Shown here: piece by piece, positions 1 to 11,070 of the stretch
Position numbering within the stretch: the first letter of the stretch is position 1
Layout: each line of letters opens with the position of its first letter
NCBI RefSeq assembly: GCF_001854805.1
Contig: NZ_MBLO01000213.1
Location: 1 to 64,000, forward strand
Length of the DNA: 64,000 nt
DNA from: Pseudofrankia coriaricola
GTDB lineage: Bacteria; Actinomycetota; Actinomycetes; Frankiales; Frankiaceae
Direction of reading: 5' to 3'
Program-made: the position numbers and the translations under genes
The notes under the pieces: model-generated
Told to the model about the DNA's origin: nothing
What the model saw: the letters and a program-made list of their open reading frames with translations, nothing else
Databases searched by the model: none

Positions 1-47
1 GTTCTGGGCCGGCCGCTGTTCTGGGCCGGCCGCGGCCGGCCCAGAAC
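1..47. terminator. Direct plus inverted repeat, likely terminator of an upstream gene
   Basis: The 16-base unit GTTCTGGGCCGGCCGC occurs at 1-16 and again at 18-33. It is followed by its inverted copy GGCCGGCCCAGAAC at 34-47, giving a perfect 14-bp stem with a 2-base loop. Position 98 bases before the first gene suggests a terminator of a gene outside the window. There is no U-tract, so this is an inference from the fold. Confidence 0.5.
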
Positions 48-144
48 GGGACGGCGCGAACATCGCGCACCGCAGGATGGTGCGCGCAGTGACATTCCGC
101 TCCGTGCGACGACACAGCACCTCGGTGGGTCCGACGATGCGGAC

Positions 145-1791
145 ATGCCCGATCACGCCGCGTCGCCGACAGGCCCGTCCCGCCCGCCCGGGCAGGAGCT
201 CGCCGGTGCCACTGCCGACGCCACTGTGCCGCCCCGGTTCGCGCACACCGACTGGCGCGCGAAGCTCCTCGCCAGCGTAACGCCATCGCCACGCAGCGAT
301 CCGGCACCGAACCGTCTGCGCTGGCCCGGCTACGCCGGTATCCAGGCGGTCTGGTGGGGCGAGGGCCCGGTGGCCGGCGTCGACTGCGTTGTCGCGGTCT
401 GGGAATTTGGCGTGTACGGCGGGAGCTTCGGCGAGGTCGACGCCGCCGCGTTCGCCGCCGCGGCCGAGCACGCCGCCACCACTCGTCGGCCGTTGCTGTC
501 CTTCCTGCGCAGCGGCGGCACGCGCCTGCAGGAGGGGGTAGCCGGACTGGTCGGGCTGCCGAGGGCGACGCTCGCCGCCGCCGGGCTCGACGAGGCCGGC
601 GTGACCCACGTGGCCGTGGTCGACCACCCGACCACCGGTGGCGTGTGGGTGACGATCGCCTCCAGGGCCGACCTGCGCTGCGCGGTGGCCGGGGCGACGG
701 TCGGCTTCGCCGGCCCGCGGGTCGTCGAAGCCGTCACCGGCGCGCCGCCCGGCGCCGACAGCCACACCGCCGAGGCCGCATGGCGGGCCGGGCTGGTCGA
801 CGCCGTCGTCGAACCGGATGACATGGGCGCCTGGCTCGCGGCCGCCCTCGTCGCGGCGGCCGCCAAGCCCGCGGTGGACGCCACCGCGCCCGCCGCGCGC
901 GATGACGCCCGTGCCGGCGACGCCGCCACCGGCTCTTCGGACGGTCACGCGGCGATGGACATCCGGGCGACGGGCGGCGGCGTCGCCGCGGGAAATGGGA
1001 GCAAGGCCGCCGACGGCGGGCTGGGCTGGGCCCAGGTGCTCGCCGCCCGAGCGGCGGGCCGGGCGGGCGGCGGCGCGGCGCTCGACGCGGTGGCGGTGTG
1101 CGGGGTCGAGCTGGCCGGCGGTGACCCCGCCGTGCGGGCTCGGCTCGGCCTGCTCGCCGCCGCCCCGGCGCCCGGCGTACCGGACGGCGCGGGACCGGAC
1201 GCCCCGGGGCGCTCAGCGGCACTGGGTGTCGTCGGGGTGGCGGTCGCGGCCGAGCCGCGGGGTGCTCCCGGCCCGGCCGGCTACCGGCTGCTCGCGCGGG
1301 CGGCTCGGCTCGCTGGGAAGCTGGGTCTGCCGCTGGTCCTGTTCGTCGACACCCCGGGGGCCGACCCGAGCCCGCCGGCCGAGGCGGGCGGCGTCGCGGC
1401 GGCGATCGGCGCCGCCATGGAGGCGGTACTGCGCTGCCCGAGCCCGACCGTGTCCGTCGTCGTCGGTGAGGGCGGCTCCGGTGGAGCGCTCGCGGCGGCC
1501 TGCGCCGACGCCGTGCTGATGACGCCGGACAGCTATCTGACCGCGCTCTCGCCGGAGGGAGCGGCCGCCACGCTGCGCATCCCCGCCGAGCGGGCCGCGG
1601 GCCTCGGTGGCCTGCGGCCCACCGACCTGCTGCGGCTGGGCTTCGCCGACGAGGTGCTCCCTTCGAGCGACCCGGCCGCCATCGTCCGCGGCGTCGCCAC
1701 GACGCTGGCCCGGCTCACCCCCCTTGACCAGGGCATTCGCCTGTCCACCCGGCAGAGGAAGTGGTCGACAGCACTACCCGGCCACCTGTAA
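145..1791 (+). CDS. Acetyl-/acyl-CoA carboxylase carboxyltransferase, fused beta and alpha halves
   Basis: A 548-residue protein of the biotin-dependent carboxyltransferase (crotonase-fold) family, which moves CO2 from carboxybiotin to an acyl-CoA. The N-terminal half (about 50-250) resembles AccD, with GGSFGEVDA and FLRSGGTRLQEG segments, but shows no Cys4 zinc finger. The C-terminal half (about 370-530) resembles AccA, with LVLFVDTPGADPS and the oxyanion-type stretch VVGEGGSGGALA. An Ala/Gly-rich linker joins the halves. The substrate cannot be read from the sequence. The ATG at 145 has no clear ribosome-binding site, so the start could lie elsewhere. An alternative is an inactive or specialised paralogue of the housekeeping enzyme. 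Confidence 0.75.
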   Translation: MPDHAASPTGPSRPPGQELAGATADATVPPRFAHTDWRAKLLASVTPSPRSDPAPNRLRWPGYAGIQAVWWGEGPVAGVDCVVAVWEFGVYGGSFGEVDAAAFAAAAEHAATTRRPLLSFLRSGGTRLQEGVAGLVGLPRATLAAAGLDEAGVTHVAVVDHPTTGGVWVTIASRADLRCAVAGATVGFAGPRVVEAVTGAPPGADSHTAEAAWRAGLVDAVVEPDDMGAWLAAALVAAAAKPAVDATAPAARDDARAGDAATGSSDGHAAMDIRATGGGVAAGNGSKAADGGLGWAQVLAARAAGRAGGGAALDAVAVCGVELAGGDPAVRARLGLLAAAPAPGVPDGAGPDAPGRSAALGVVGVAVAAEPRGAPGPAGYRLLARAARLAGKLGLPLVLFVDTPGADPSPPAEAGGVAAAIGAAMEAVLRCPSPTVSVVVGEGGSGGALAAACADAVLMTPDSYLTALSPEGAAATLRIPAERAAGLGGLRPTDLLRLGFADEVLPSSDPAAIVRGVATTLARLTPLDQGIRLSTRQRKWSTALPGHL

Positions 1792-1891
1792 CGTCACGGT
1801 CCCTCCCACCCCGACTACTCGCCATACGGATCATGATTATTTGTTCCCGGCTTGGCCTCCTCGCGGGGCCGGCACCAACGGACTGCCTGGC

Positions 1892-2890
1892 GTGCGACCG
1901 GACACCGAGCTCCCTCTAGAGGGCCGCGAGGGCACCCGGCCGTGGCTGCGCCAGCTCGGAACGGTCGCCGGCCGGTACACCCGCGACGTGGCAACGGCCC
2001 CGCTCGGCGTCGGCCGGGTGCTGACGCGGCGCATCGGCGCGGCTCCAGCCGCCGTGCGCGGCCTCGTCACCGAGGCGGCGAGCATCGCCACACACGCCGC
2101 CTTCTACCCGGCCGGCGTCCGCGCGGGCCGCGCCCCCGTGGCCGACCGGTACAGCCTGGCCAGGCTCGGCCCGCTGCAGCGCGGCCTGCTGGTCGGCCAC
2201 CCGGCCGCCGCCGGCATGCCGATCCTGCTGGTGCACGGGCTGGTGGACAACCGCTCGATCTTCACCCGGCTGCAGCGCACACTGCGCCGACGTGGGTTCA
2301 GCCGCGTCGAGACGATCAACCTTCCGCTGTACGCGACCGGTGTCCCGCAGGCGGCCGTCATGCTCGAGGCCGCCGTGGGCGATGTCCTTTCCAGGACCGG
2401 CTACCAGCAGGTCCACATCGTGGCCCACTCGCTCGGCGGGGTGGTGGCCCGCTACTACGTGCAGCGGCTCCGGGGCGACGAGCAGGTCCACACGCTGGTC
2501 ACGCTCGGCACGCCGCACGCGGGCACGAGGCTCGCCCACCTGGTGCCCCGGGCCGTCCCGTACCGGCTGATCGCCTCGCTGCGGCCCGGCTCGCCGCTGC
2601 TCACGGAGCTCGCCCAGCCCGCGCCGGGCTGCCGCACCCGCTTCCTCGCGATCGGCGGCGGCCAGGACTCGGTGGTGCGCCCCGAGTCGGCGGCGCTGAG
2701 CCATCCCGATCTCGCCACGCGCAATGTGACGATCCCCGGCCTCGGCCACCACGCGCTCCCGTTCAACGGAGACGTCGCCCACGGCATCGCCGTCGCCCTC
2801 GCCCGGCTCGACGGCCCGGTCATCTGGCCATACGAACCACCCACCCAACGGACCGCACCACAGGCCCGAAAGCCCTCGGCGAACTCCTAG
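1892..2890 (+). CDS. Alpha/beta-hydrolase, triacylglycerol lipase/esterase-like
   Basis: A 332-residue hydrolase of the class-2 lipase/EstA type. It has the oxyanion stretch LLVHGLVDN, the nucleophile elbow AHSLGG (catalytic Ser), a following TLGTPHAGT segment typical of lipases, and a late His in GLGHHALPF. It probably acts on fatty-acyl esters. A GTG at 1892 is proposed because it gives family-like length. The frame is open upstream, overlapping the previous gene, and a TTG at 1841 is an alternative; none has a convincing Shine-Dalgarno. There is no clear signal peptide. The gene lies about 100 bases behind the carboxyltransferase and may be cotranscribed. Confidence 0.75.
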   Translation: MRPDTELPLEGREGTRPWLRQLGTVAGRYTRDVATAPLGVGRVLTRRIGAAPAAVRGLVTEAASIATHAAFYPAGVRAGRAPVADRYSLARLGPLQRGLLVGHPAAAGMPILLVHGLVDNRSIFTRLQRTLRRRGFSRVETINLPLYATGVPQAAVMLEAAVGDVLSRTGYQQVHIVAHSLGGVVARYYVQRLRGDEQVHTLVTLGTPHAGTRLAHLVPRAVPYRLIASLRPGSPLLTELAQPAPGCRTRFLAIGGGQDSVVRPESAALSHPDLATRNVTIPGLGHHALPFNGDVAHGIAVALARLDGPVIWPYEPPTQRTAPQARKPSANS

Positions 2891-3060
2891 GACACCGCCC
2901 AACAGGCATCCCCGGGTTTCGAGGTCATGCCCTGCGGCGGGCACGACGTCCAAGCGAGCAACACATGCGACCCAGCCACAGCTCGCGACAGCGCCCCAGC
3001 GCCGGCGCCAACCGGTCCTGTTGGGTGAGGTCGTTCTGGCGAGCAATGCGCGTAACCCGG

Positions 3061-3210
3061 CCGCAGCCGGTGACGGCGCATCGGCAACCCAGCTACCTCG
3101 CCAGCCCGGTCCCAGCCCTACCACCGTCATATGCCAGGGCCCGGAACCACGCGGGGAGGGCGCCCAGCGCCCGACACGGGGCGAGCGCGCCCAGCGCCTC
3201 GCCCCGACAG
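3061..3210 (-). repeat. Interspersed repeat family 1, copy F (orphan orientation)
   Basis: Read on the minus strand, this carries the family-1 landmarks in order: GGCGCTGGGCGCGC, the hairpin GGGCGC-TGG-GCGCCC (plus 3158-3172), a GCGTGGTTCCGGG segment, a CATATG..GGTGGT segment and a terminal GCGCCGTCACC. Unlike most copies it does not follow a stop codon on its own strand. It sits between the lipase gene and the groES promoter, and fills most of the gap from 2891 to 3273. Confidence 0.75.
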
Positions 3211-3273
3211 GCCGCGCCCGGTGGCGGGCGCGAAGCGTCCGTCACGGGACGGCCACAGATGTGACCGGGTCGG

Positions 3274-3301
3274 TTGACGAGTTCGACACTGATGCTAAGT
3301 T
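3274..3301 (+). promoter_or_regulatory. Candidate groES promoter
   Basis: TTGACG (3274-3279) and TAAGTT (3296-3301) are separated by 16 bases and resemble vegetative -35 and -10 boxes. The -10 box overlaps the left arm of the CIRCE operator, as expected for HrcA repression by promoter occlusion. The transcription start is not proven. Confidence 0.6.
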
Positions 3302-3326
3302 GGCACTCGGCACGTGAGAGTGCCAA
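3300..3326 (+). promoter_or_regulatory. CIRCE heat-shock operator (HrcA site)
   Basis: TTGGCACTC, nine bases, GAGTGCCAA: a perfect 9-9-9 inverted repeat, one G/C substitution per arm away from the canonical TTAGCACTC-N9-GAGTGCTAA. The substitutions are symmetrical, so dyad symmetry is kept. It lies 87 bases before the groES start and should bind HrcA. Confidence 0.95.
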
Positions 3327-3412
3327 CGATAAGCGACAGAGGCGCCTGTTCACCCGCGACGGCAGGCCGCCAGGGTCGCTCTCTCATCCAGCGCAGGAAG
3401 GGGAGGTCGATC

Positions 3413-3718
3413 GTGACGACCGCCACCAAGGTTGCCATCAAGCCACTCGAGGACCGCATCGTGGTCCAGCCGTCGGACGCGGAGACGACCACCGCCTCGG
3501 GCATCGTCATCCCGGACACGGCCAAGGAGAAGCCGCAGGAGGGCACCGTCCTCGCGGTCGGCCCCGGCCGGTTCGAGGATGGCAAGCGCGTCCCGCTCGA
3601 CGTGAAGGTCGGCGACGTGGTGCTCTACAGCAAGTACGGCGGCACCGAGGTCAAGTACGCCGGCGAGGAGTACCTGGTCCTCTCCGCCCGCGACGTGCTC
3701 GCGGTCATCGAGAAGTAG
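3413..3718 (+). CDS. groES: Co-chaperonin GroES (Cpn10)
   Basis: A 101-residue GroES, the lid of the GroEL folding chamber. It begins [14 protein letters not shown] and contains the mobile-loop region around [19 protein letters not shown], followed by the conserved [15 protein letters not shown] and the ending DVLAVIEK. The open frame runs further upstream, but the GTG at 3413 is chosen because GGGGAGG lies just before it and it gives the usual length. It is the first gene of the CIRCE-controlled groESL unit, with groEL 211 bases downstream. Confidence 0.97.
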   Translation: MTTATKVAIKPLEDRIVVQPSDAETTTASGIVIPDTAKEKPQEGTVLAVGPGRFEDGKRVPLDVKVGDVVLYSKYGGTEVKYAGEEYLVLSARDVLAVIEK

Positions 3719-3758
3719 TCGAGTGGGGGGTGTGCCCGCGATCGGGACGGTCCTGTTC

Positions 3759-3820
3759 GGCGGCCTTCGGCCGCCTCCCGGGCTCCCGCGCTATGTCTGC
3801 CCAGGGGGGCGACCCCCTGG
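3759..3820 (+). repeat. Hairpins in the groES-groEL spacer
   Basis: Two perfect stem-loops follow each other: GGCGGCC-TTC-GGCCGCC (3759-3775), and CCAGGGGG-GCGA-CCCCCTGG (3801-3820) preceded by ATGTCTGC. A further GCCGGCCTGTGGCCGGC lies just downstream, near 3830. They could tune the groES:groEL ratio by processing or partial termination; that role is inferred. The ATGTCTGCCC-hairpin unit recurs inverted near 55047-55075. Confidence 0.6.
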
Positions 3821-3866
3821 AACCCCCGTGCCGGCCTGTGGCCGGCGCGACGGGAAGACACAGTGA

Positions 3867-5573
<1,707 letters not shown>

Positions 5574-5584
5574 CCCTCGCACGG

Positions 5585-5625
5585 ACGAAGGAGCCCGACC
5601 GGTCCCACCGGTCGGGCTCCTTCGT
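5585..5625 (+). terminator. groESL terminator
   Basis: A perfect 19-bp stem (5585-5603 with 5607-5625; arms read ACGAAGGAGCCCGACCGGT and its complement) around a CCC loop, twelve bases after the groEL stop. Very stable; no long U-tract follows. Confidence 0.9.
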
Positions 5626-5905
5626 TGCCCTGGCCTTCGTCGCCTGGCCGGACCCGCTCTGCCCGGATCCGTCTTGGCGTGCTCTCGTGCGGTCGGTCCG
5701 GTACGGGCCTCTTCCTCGTCGTCCCCGGCGACGGGCCTGGCCTCCCACAGCCCGTGAGCGGCGGCATGCCCGCCGAGCAAAGGCCGGGAGCATAACCGCT
5801 CCGGTTTCCCGTCGCCATGCTCACGGCGCCTACCTGCCGCCGGCACCCGTCGCGGGTGACCCGCCCTCCGCGCGGGCGATGTCAGCATCTGACACCACTG
5901 CCCGT

Positions 5906-6184
5906 CTGTCGAGGCGAGGCGCTGGGCGCGCTCGCCTCGTGTCGGACGCTGAGCGTCCTCCCCTGCGTGGCGCCGGATACAGGCGCATGGCTGCGGTCCA
6001 CCTGATGCCGGGCCGAGGACGGAGCCAAGTTGGCACTGCGCCAATGCGCCGTCACCTCCTGTTCGGACACCGAGGGTCCTCCCCTGCGTAGTGCCCGATA
6101 CAGGCACATGGCCGTGGTCCACCCGATGCCGGGCCGAGGACGGAGCCAAGTTGGCACTGCGCCAATGCGCCGTCACCTCCTGTG
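5906..6184 (+). repeat. Interspersed repeat family 1, copies A and B in tandem
   Basis: Copy A (5906-6061) and copy B (6062-6184) are adjacent. Their final 59 bases are identical (6004-6062 and 6125-6183, period 121 bases). Copy A has the hairpin GGACGC-TGA-GCGTCC (5944-5958); the hairpin of copy B is degenerate. The block occupies most of the space between groEL and whiB, which converge on it. No open reading frame in it looks like a real gene. Confidence 0.85.
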
Positions 6185-6218
6185 GCTGAGCCGAGCGGCG
6201 CAACGGCGTCAGCCGGCC

Positions 6219-6704
6219 TCAGGCGACACTCGGCGTCTGGTGGGCCATCGAGCCCGCGGTGGAGCCGGCTGGGACAGGGGTCTGGCGGGTGCCCGGACCC
6301 CCTCGATCTCCGACCTCCCGGACCGGCTCCCGGACCTCCCCGATCGGCTCCGCAAGCTCCGCCAATCCGGCAGGAACCCCGGATCGAGCAGGAACCCCCT
6401 CGACGAGCGGGGAGGAGCCCCGACGGCGCGTGCGGCCGGTCAGGATCGCCTCACGCTCCGATTCGCTCATTCCGCCCCAGACTCCGTAGGGCTCGCGCGC
6501 GGACAGCGCGTGTTCGCCGCACTCCTTGATGACACAGCAGCGGGAACAGACGGCCTTCGCCGCCGCCTCGCGGGCGGCCCGCGCCGGGCCGCGTTCTCCC
6601 TCGGGATGGAAGAACAGTTCGGTACTCTCACCCCGGCAGGCGCCATGCAGCTGCCACTCCCACTTTTCCGCGCCGGGACCTGGTAGACGTCGGACGTCGG
6701 TCAT
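6219..6704 (-). CDS. whiD: WhiB-family iron-sulphur transcription factor (WhiD/WhiB3 type)
   Basis: A 161-residue WhiB-like regulator. Cysteines 23, 53, 56 and 62 form the C..CxxCx5C cluster that binds a [4Fe-4S] centre, followed by the GVWGG turn (74-78) and a basic TGRTRRR segment. The N-terminus RLPGPGAEKWEWQL and FFHPEGERG resemble WhiD/WhiB3, which govern differentiation and redox response. It lies after groEL, as whiB3 does in mycobacteria. The ATG at 6704 begins the family-typical sequence. About 60 residues follow the DNA-binding end. Much of this extension is encoded by a copy of the family-2 repeat and is probably disordered. Confidence 0.93.
   Translation of the reverse strand: MTDVRRLPGPGAEKWEWQLHGACRGESTELFFHPEGERGPARAAREAAAKAVCSRCCVIKECGEHALSAREPYGVWGGMSESEREAILTGRTRRRGSSPLVEGVPARSGVPAGLAELAEPIGEVREPVREVGDRGGPGTRQTPVPAGSTAGSMAHQTPSVA
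6309..6400. repeat. Family-2 repeat inside the whiB C-terminus
   Basis: Plus-strand motifs GACCTCCCCGATCGGCTCCG (6334-6353) and CCAATCCGGCAGGAACCCCG match copies at 13.95 kb, 26.7 kb and 28.1 kb. Here the element is read antisense, giving a tail of PARSGVPAGLAELAEPIGEV type. The reading frame stays open. Confidence 0.75.
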
Positions 6705-7111
6705 CGGCCTGAGCCCCCCCTTGCGACGAGCCGAAGGCACACGCGGGTACGCGCTCGCCCCGGGCGGCGACCCGCGCCGCCCGCACACCGTAGGCCGGCT
6801 CACCCCTTCAATCGATCTTGGAAATTCACCCCCCGGTGATGCCGCGCGCCGCGCGCGGCCACGGCCGCGCACCGCGCTCGAGGGGCGGCCAGACCCGCGG
6901 GCGACAACCCGTCCTGGCGTCACCAAGCCCAGAAAACGGCCCCCGAGAGCAACGGTCCTGTCGCTACCCCCCTCCGACCTGCCCAATCGGCGAGCCGGGA
7001 GGGAGTTTTCCCAGATCAGGGCGCATCCACGGGCGAACCGCCCGGCCACCTACCGATCAACGCCGCCCGCGGCCGCTACCCAGCCAGAGATCTGGGCGTA
7101 GCGTGGGCGAG
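6705..7111. other. Divergent intergenic region whiB / DUF5319 gene
   Basis: About 400 bases between the divergent starts. It must hold both promoters, but I could not pick convincing -35/-10 pairs. In mycobacteria the sigma factor gene sigD lies in this interval; there is no trace of a sigma factor here. Confidence 0.5.
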
Positions 7112-7510
7112 GTGAGCGACGAGCCCATCGACCCGTTCGCGGGCGACCCGGAGGACCCGGCGTCCGAGCTCTCCCGGCTGGACCCGGTCGAGGACGTCGA
7201 CCTGCTCGAGCCACTGTCGCTGCACGAGCGGGAAGAGGTCCTCGCCGAGCTCGGGGATCTGGACGTGTTCAGGACGCTGCTGGAGCCGCGCGGCTACCGC
7301 GGCCTGGTGGTGGACTGTGAAGGCTGCGCGGAGCCGCACTTCTTCGACTGGGACCTGCTGACCGGGAACCTGCGCCAGCTTCTCAACGAGGGGCGAACCC
7401 GGGTACATGAGCCGGCGTTCGCCCCCGACCCGAGCTGCTACGTCTCCTGGGACTACGCCCGTGGCTACGCGGACGGCGTCTGCGAGGCCTCCGAGGCATC
7501 GGAGGCGTGA
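7112..7510 (+). CDS. DUF5319 family protein
   Basis: A 132-residue soluble acidic protein of the actinobacterial DUF5319 family, found next to guaB in mycobacteria (Rv3412-like). Recognisable features are EREEVLAELGDLDVFRTLLE, the paired cysteines in VVDCEGCAEPHFFDWDLL, and the ending PSCYVSWDYARGYADG. The CxxC plus the later Cys suggest metal binding, but no function is established. The GTG at 7112 is preferred because GGGCGAGG precedes it; a GTG nine bases upstream (7103) is the alternative. Confidence 0.85.
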   Translation: MSDEPIDPFAGDPEDPASELSRLDPVEDVDLLEPLSLHEREEVLAELGDLDVFRTLLEPRGYRGLVVDCEGCAEPHFFDWDLLTGNLRQLLNEGRTRVHEPAFAPDPSCYVSWDYARGYADGVCEASEASEA

Positions 7511-7693
7511 TCCCGAGGGCCGTCACCGTGAGTGATGGCCAGGGGGGACGACGCCAGCGGCCGGCATGGGTGATGTTCCCCATGTTGTTGCCGCCGGGTA
7601 ACGCCGTATCCCCAGCAGGCACTGGGTGTGCCGAATGGAACCCTGTGGTCTTGCCTGCCTACCTGGCGTGGAGGGCCCCGCCGGGGGCCATGA

Positions 7694-9391
<1,698 letters not shown>

Positions 9392-9546
9392 GGCGGGCGG
9401 GCGCTGGACGCGCCACCCGCCGGTCGGACGCTGAGCGTCCTCCGGGCCTGGTTCCGGATACAGGTGTATGGCTGTGGTGGAGTGGCGCCGACCTGGGACG
9501 TGGTTGCGTTGGTGCAGCGCTAAAGGCGCCGTCACCCGTTGTGGTT
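9392..9546 (+). repeat. Interspersed repeat family 1, copy C
   Basis: It begins directly after the guaB stop codon with GGGCGCTGGACGCGCC. This is followed by the hairpin GGACGC-TGA-GCGTCC (9426-9440), the GGTTCCGGATACAGGTGTATGG block and the end block GGCGCCGTCACC. Orientation is the same as guaB. Confidence 0.85.
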
Positions 9547-9571
9547 GCTTTACACGTTCTAGTTGCTTCTG

Positions 9572-9862
9572 CGAAGCCCACCACGAGCGAAGCGAGGTGG
9601 TCCCACGGTCCCCGCTGTTTCGGTTTGGTGAGGCGCGGCGGTGGGTGACCACGCTGGCCCGGAGGCGCGCCTCGCGGAGGCCCGGCCCACGAGCGCAGCG
9701 ACGTGGGCTGGGCCGCAGCGAGGTCGCCGCAGGGCACGTGAGCGCAGGAGGACACAGCCCGGAGGTAGCCTGCGAGCCCCCAGGCGAGCAGGCTGCCGGA
9801 GGGCTGTGCCCGGACGGAGCGAACCAGAGAAACAGCCCGGACGGAGCGAACCAGAAAGAGAG
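9572..9862 (+). repeat. Family-3 nested hairpin element upstream of guaB3
   Basis: Hairpins with the shared loop GAGCGNAGCGA occur at 9580-9601 (ACCAC stem) and 9681-9712 (CCCGGCCCAC stem). A two-storey stem follows: CACAGCCC (9753-9760) pairs with GGGCTGTG (9801-9808), then AGCCTGC (9767-9773) pairs with GCAGGCT (9788-9794). The purine-rich internal loop GGAGGT/GCCGGA separates the two. It ends in a 26-base tandem repeat of CGGACGGAGCGAACCAGA. The same loops recur at 59.7-59.9 kb and inside pcrA. Confidence 0.75.
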
Positions 9863-9868
9863 CCAGCG

Positions 9869-10993
9869 TTGGCTGAGGTTGAGATCGGCATCGGTAAGAG
9901 CGCGCGGGTGGGGTACGACCTCGCGGCGGTCGGCATTGTCCCGTCGCGGCGGACCAGGGACCCAGCGGACGTCTCACTGGCCTGGCAGGTGGACGCCTAC
10001 CACTTCGACCTGCCCATCGTCGCGGCGGCCGCCGACGCTGTCAGCTCGCCGGACACCGCGATCACCATGGGCAAGCTTGGTGGCCTCGGGATTCTGCACG
10101 TGGAAGGACTCTGGACCCGGCACGAAGATCCGCTGCCCCTGGTCGCCGAACTGGCGGAACTCCCGGCAGAGGCCGCTACCCGCCGGCTGCGCGAGCTCTA
10201 CCAGGCGCCGATCCACCCAGAGCTGATTGCCAAGCGGCTCGGGCAGGTGCGCGACGCCGGGCTGGTCACGGCGGCCGCACTGCGGCCTCAGAAGGTCCGG
10301 GCGCTGTTCGGTGACATCCTCGCCGCCCAGGTGGACCTGTTGGTCATCCACGGCCCGGCCGTCTCGGCCGAGCACCAGTCGACGCGAACCGAGCCCCTGA
10401 ACCTCAAGCGCTTCATCGGCGACATCGACATCCCGGTACTGGTCGGTGGCTGCGCGTCGTTCTCCACCGCGCTGCACCTCATGCGCACCGGTGCGGCGGG
10501 CGTCATCGTCGGCGTCGGCACCGGCGGTGGCGACGCGAACCGCGCGGAGCTCGGAATCGGCGTGGGGCTCGCGACGGCGATCGCCGACGCCGCCGGGGCC
10601 CGGATGCGGTACCTCGACGAGTCCGGCGGCCGGTACGTCCATGTCATCGCGCACGGCGATCTGCGCACCGGCGGGGACATCGCGAAGGCCGTGGCCTGCG
10701 GCGCCGACGCGGTGATGATCGACGGCGCGCTCGCCGCCGCCGCCGACGCCCCAGGGCAGGGTGGCCTGTGGTCGATGGACATCCTGCATTCCGACCTGCC
10801 TCGCGGCCGGTGGGAGCCGGTGGAGCGGGCTGGCACGGTCGAGCAGATCCTGGTCGGGGCGGACCCGCCCGGAGCCGTCGGCGGGGTCAGCCTGGCCGGC
10901 GCGTTGCGGGCCGCCATGGCCACGACCGGCTATGCCACCCTAAAGGAGTTCCAGAAGGCCGAGATCATGCTCGCCTCCCCGCCCATCGGCTAA
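9869..10993 (+). CDS. guaB3: GuaB3, IMP dehydrogenase-family protein
   Basis: A 374-residue TIM-barrel paralogue of IMPDH, almost the same length as mycobacterial GuaB3 and in the same position behind guaB. It begins EVEIGIGKSARVGYDLAAV and keeps IVPSRRTRDPADVS and the AWQVDAY segment. It lacks CBS domains. Where IMPDH has GPGSxCxTR it has GVGTGGGDANRAE, so the canonical catalytic Cys loop is absent. The activity is uncertain. The TTG at 9869 is chosen because GAAAGAG lies about 8 bases upstream and the encoded start matches the family. Confidence 0.88.
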   Translation: MAEVEIGIGKSARVGYDLAAVGIVPSRRTRDPADVSLAWQVDAYHFDLPIVAAAADAVSSPDTAITMGKLGGLGILHVEGLWTRHEDPLPLVAELAELPAEAATRRLRELYQAPIHPELIAKRLGQVRDAGLVTAAALRPQKVRALFGDILAAQVDLLVIHGPAVSAEHQSTRTEPLNLKRFIGDIDIPVLVGGCASFSTALHLMRTGAAGVIVGVGTGGGDANRAELGIGVGLATAIADAAGARMRYLDESGGRYVHVIAHGDLRTGGDIAKAVACGADAVMIDGALAAAADAPGQGGLWSMDILHSDLPRGRWEPVERAGTVEQILVGADPPGAVGGVSLAGALRAAMATTGYATLKEFQKAEIMLASPPIG

Positions 10994-11070
10994 AGGGAAG
11001 CCCCCCAGCGCTGGACTCGCACCCTTCGTGGCACCCTTGGAGGGTCCGTCTCCACTCCGAAGGATCACAA

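Noticed and set aside
5906-6184. CRISPR-like array from the repeated blocks behind groEL
   Set aside because: Only two long, unequal copies with no unique spacers of constant length and no cas genes nearby.
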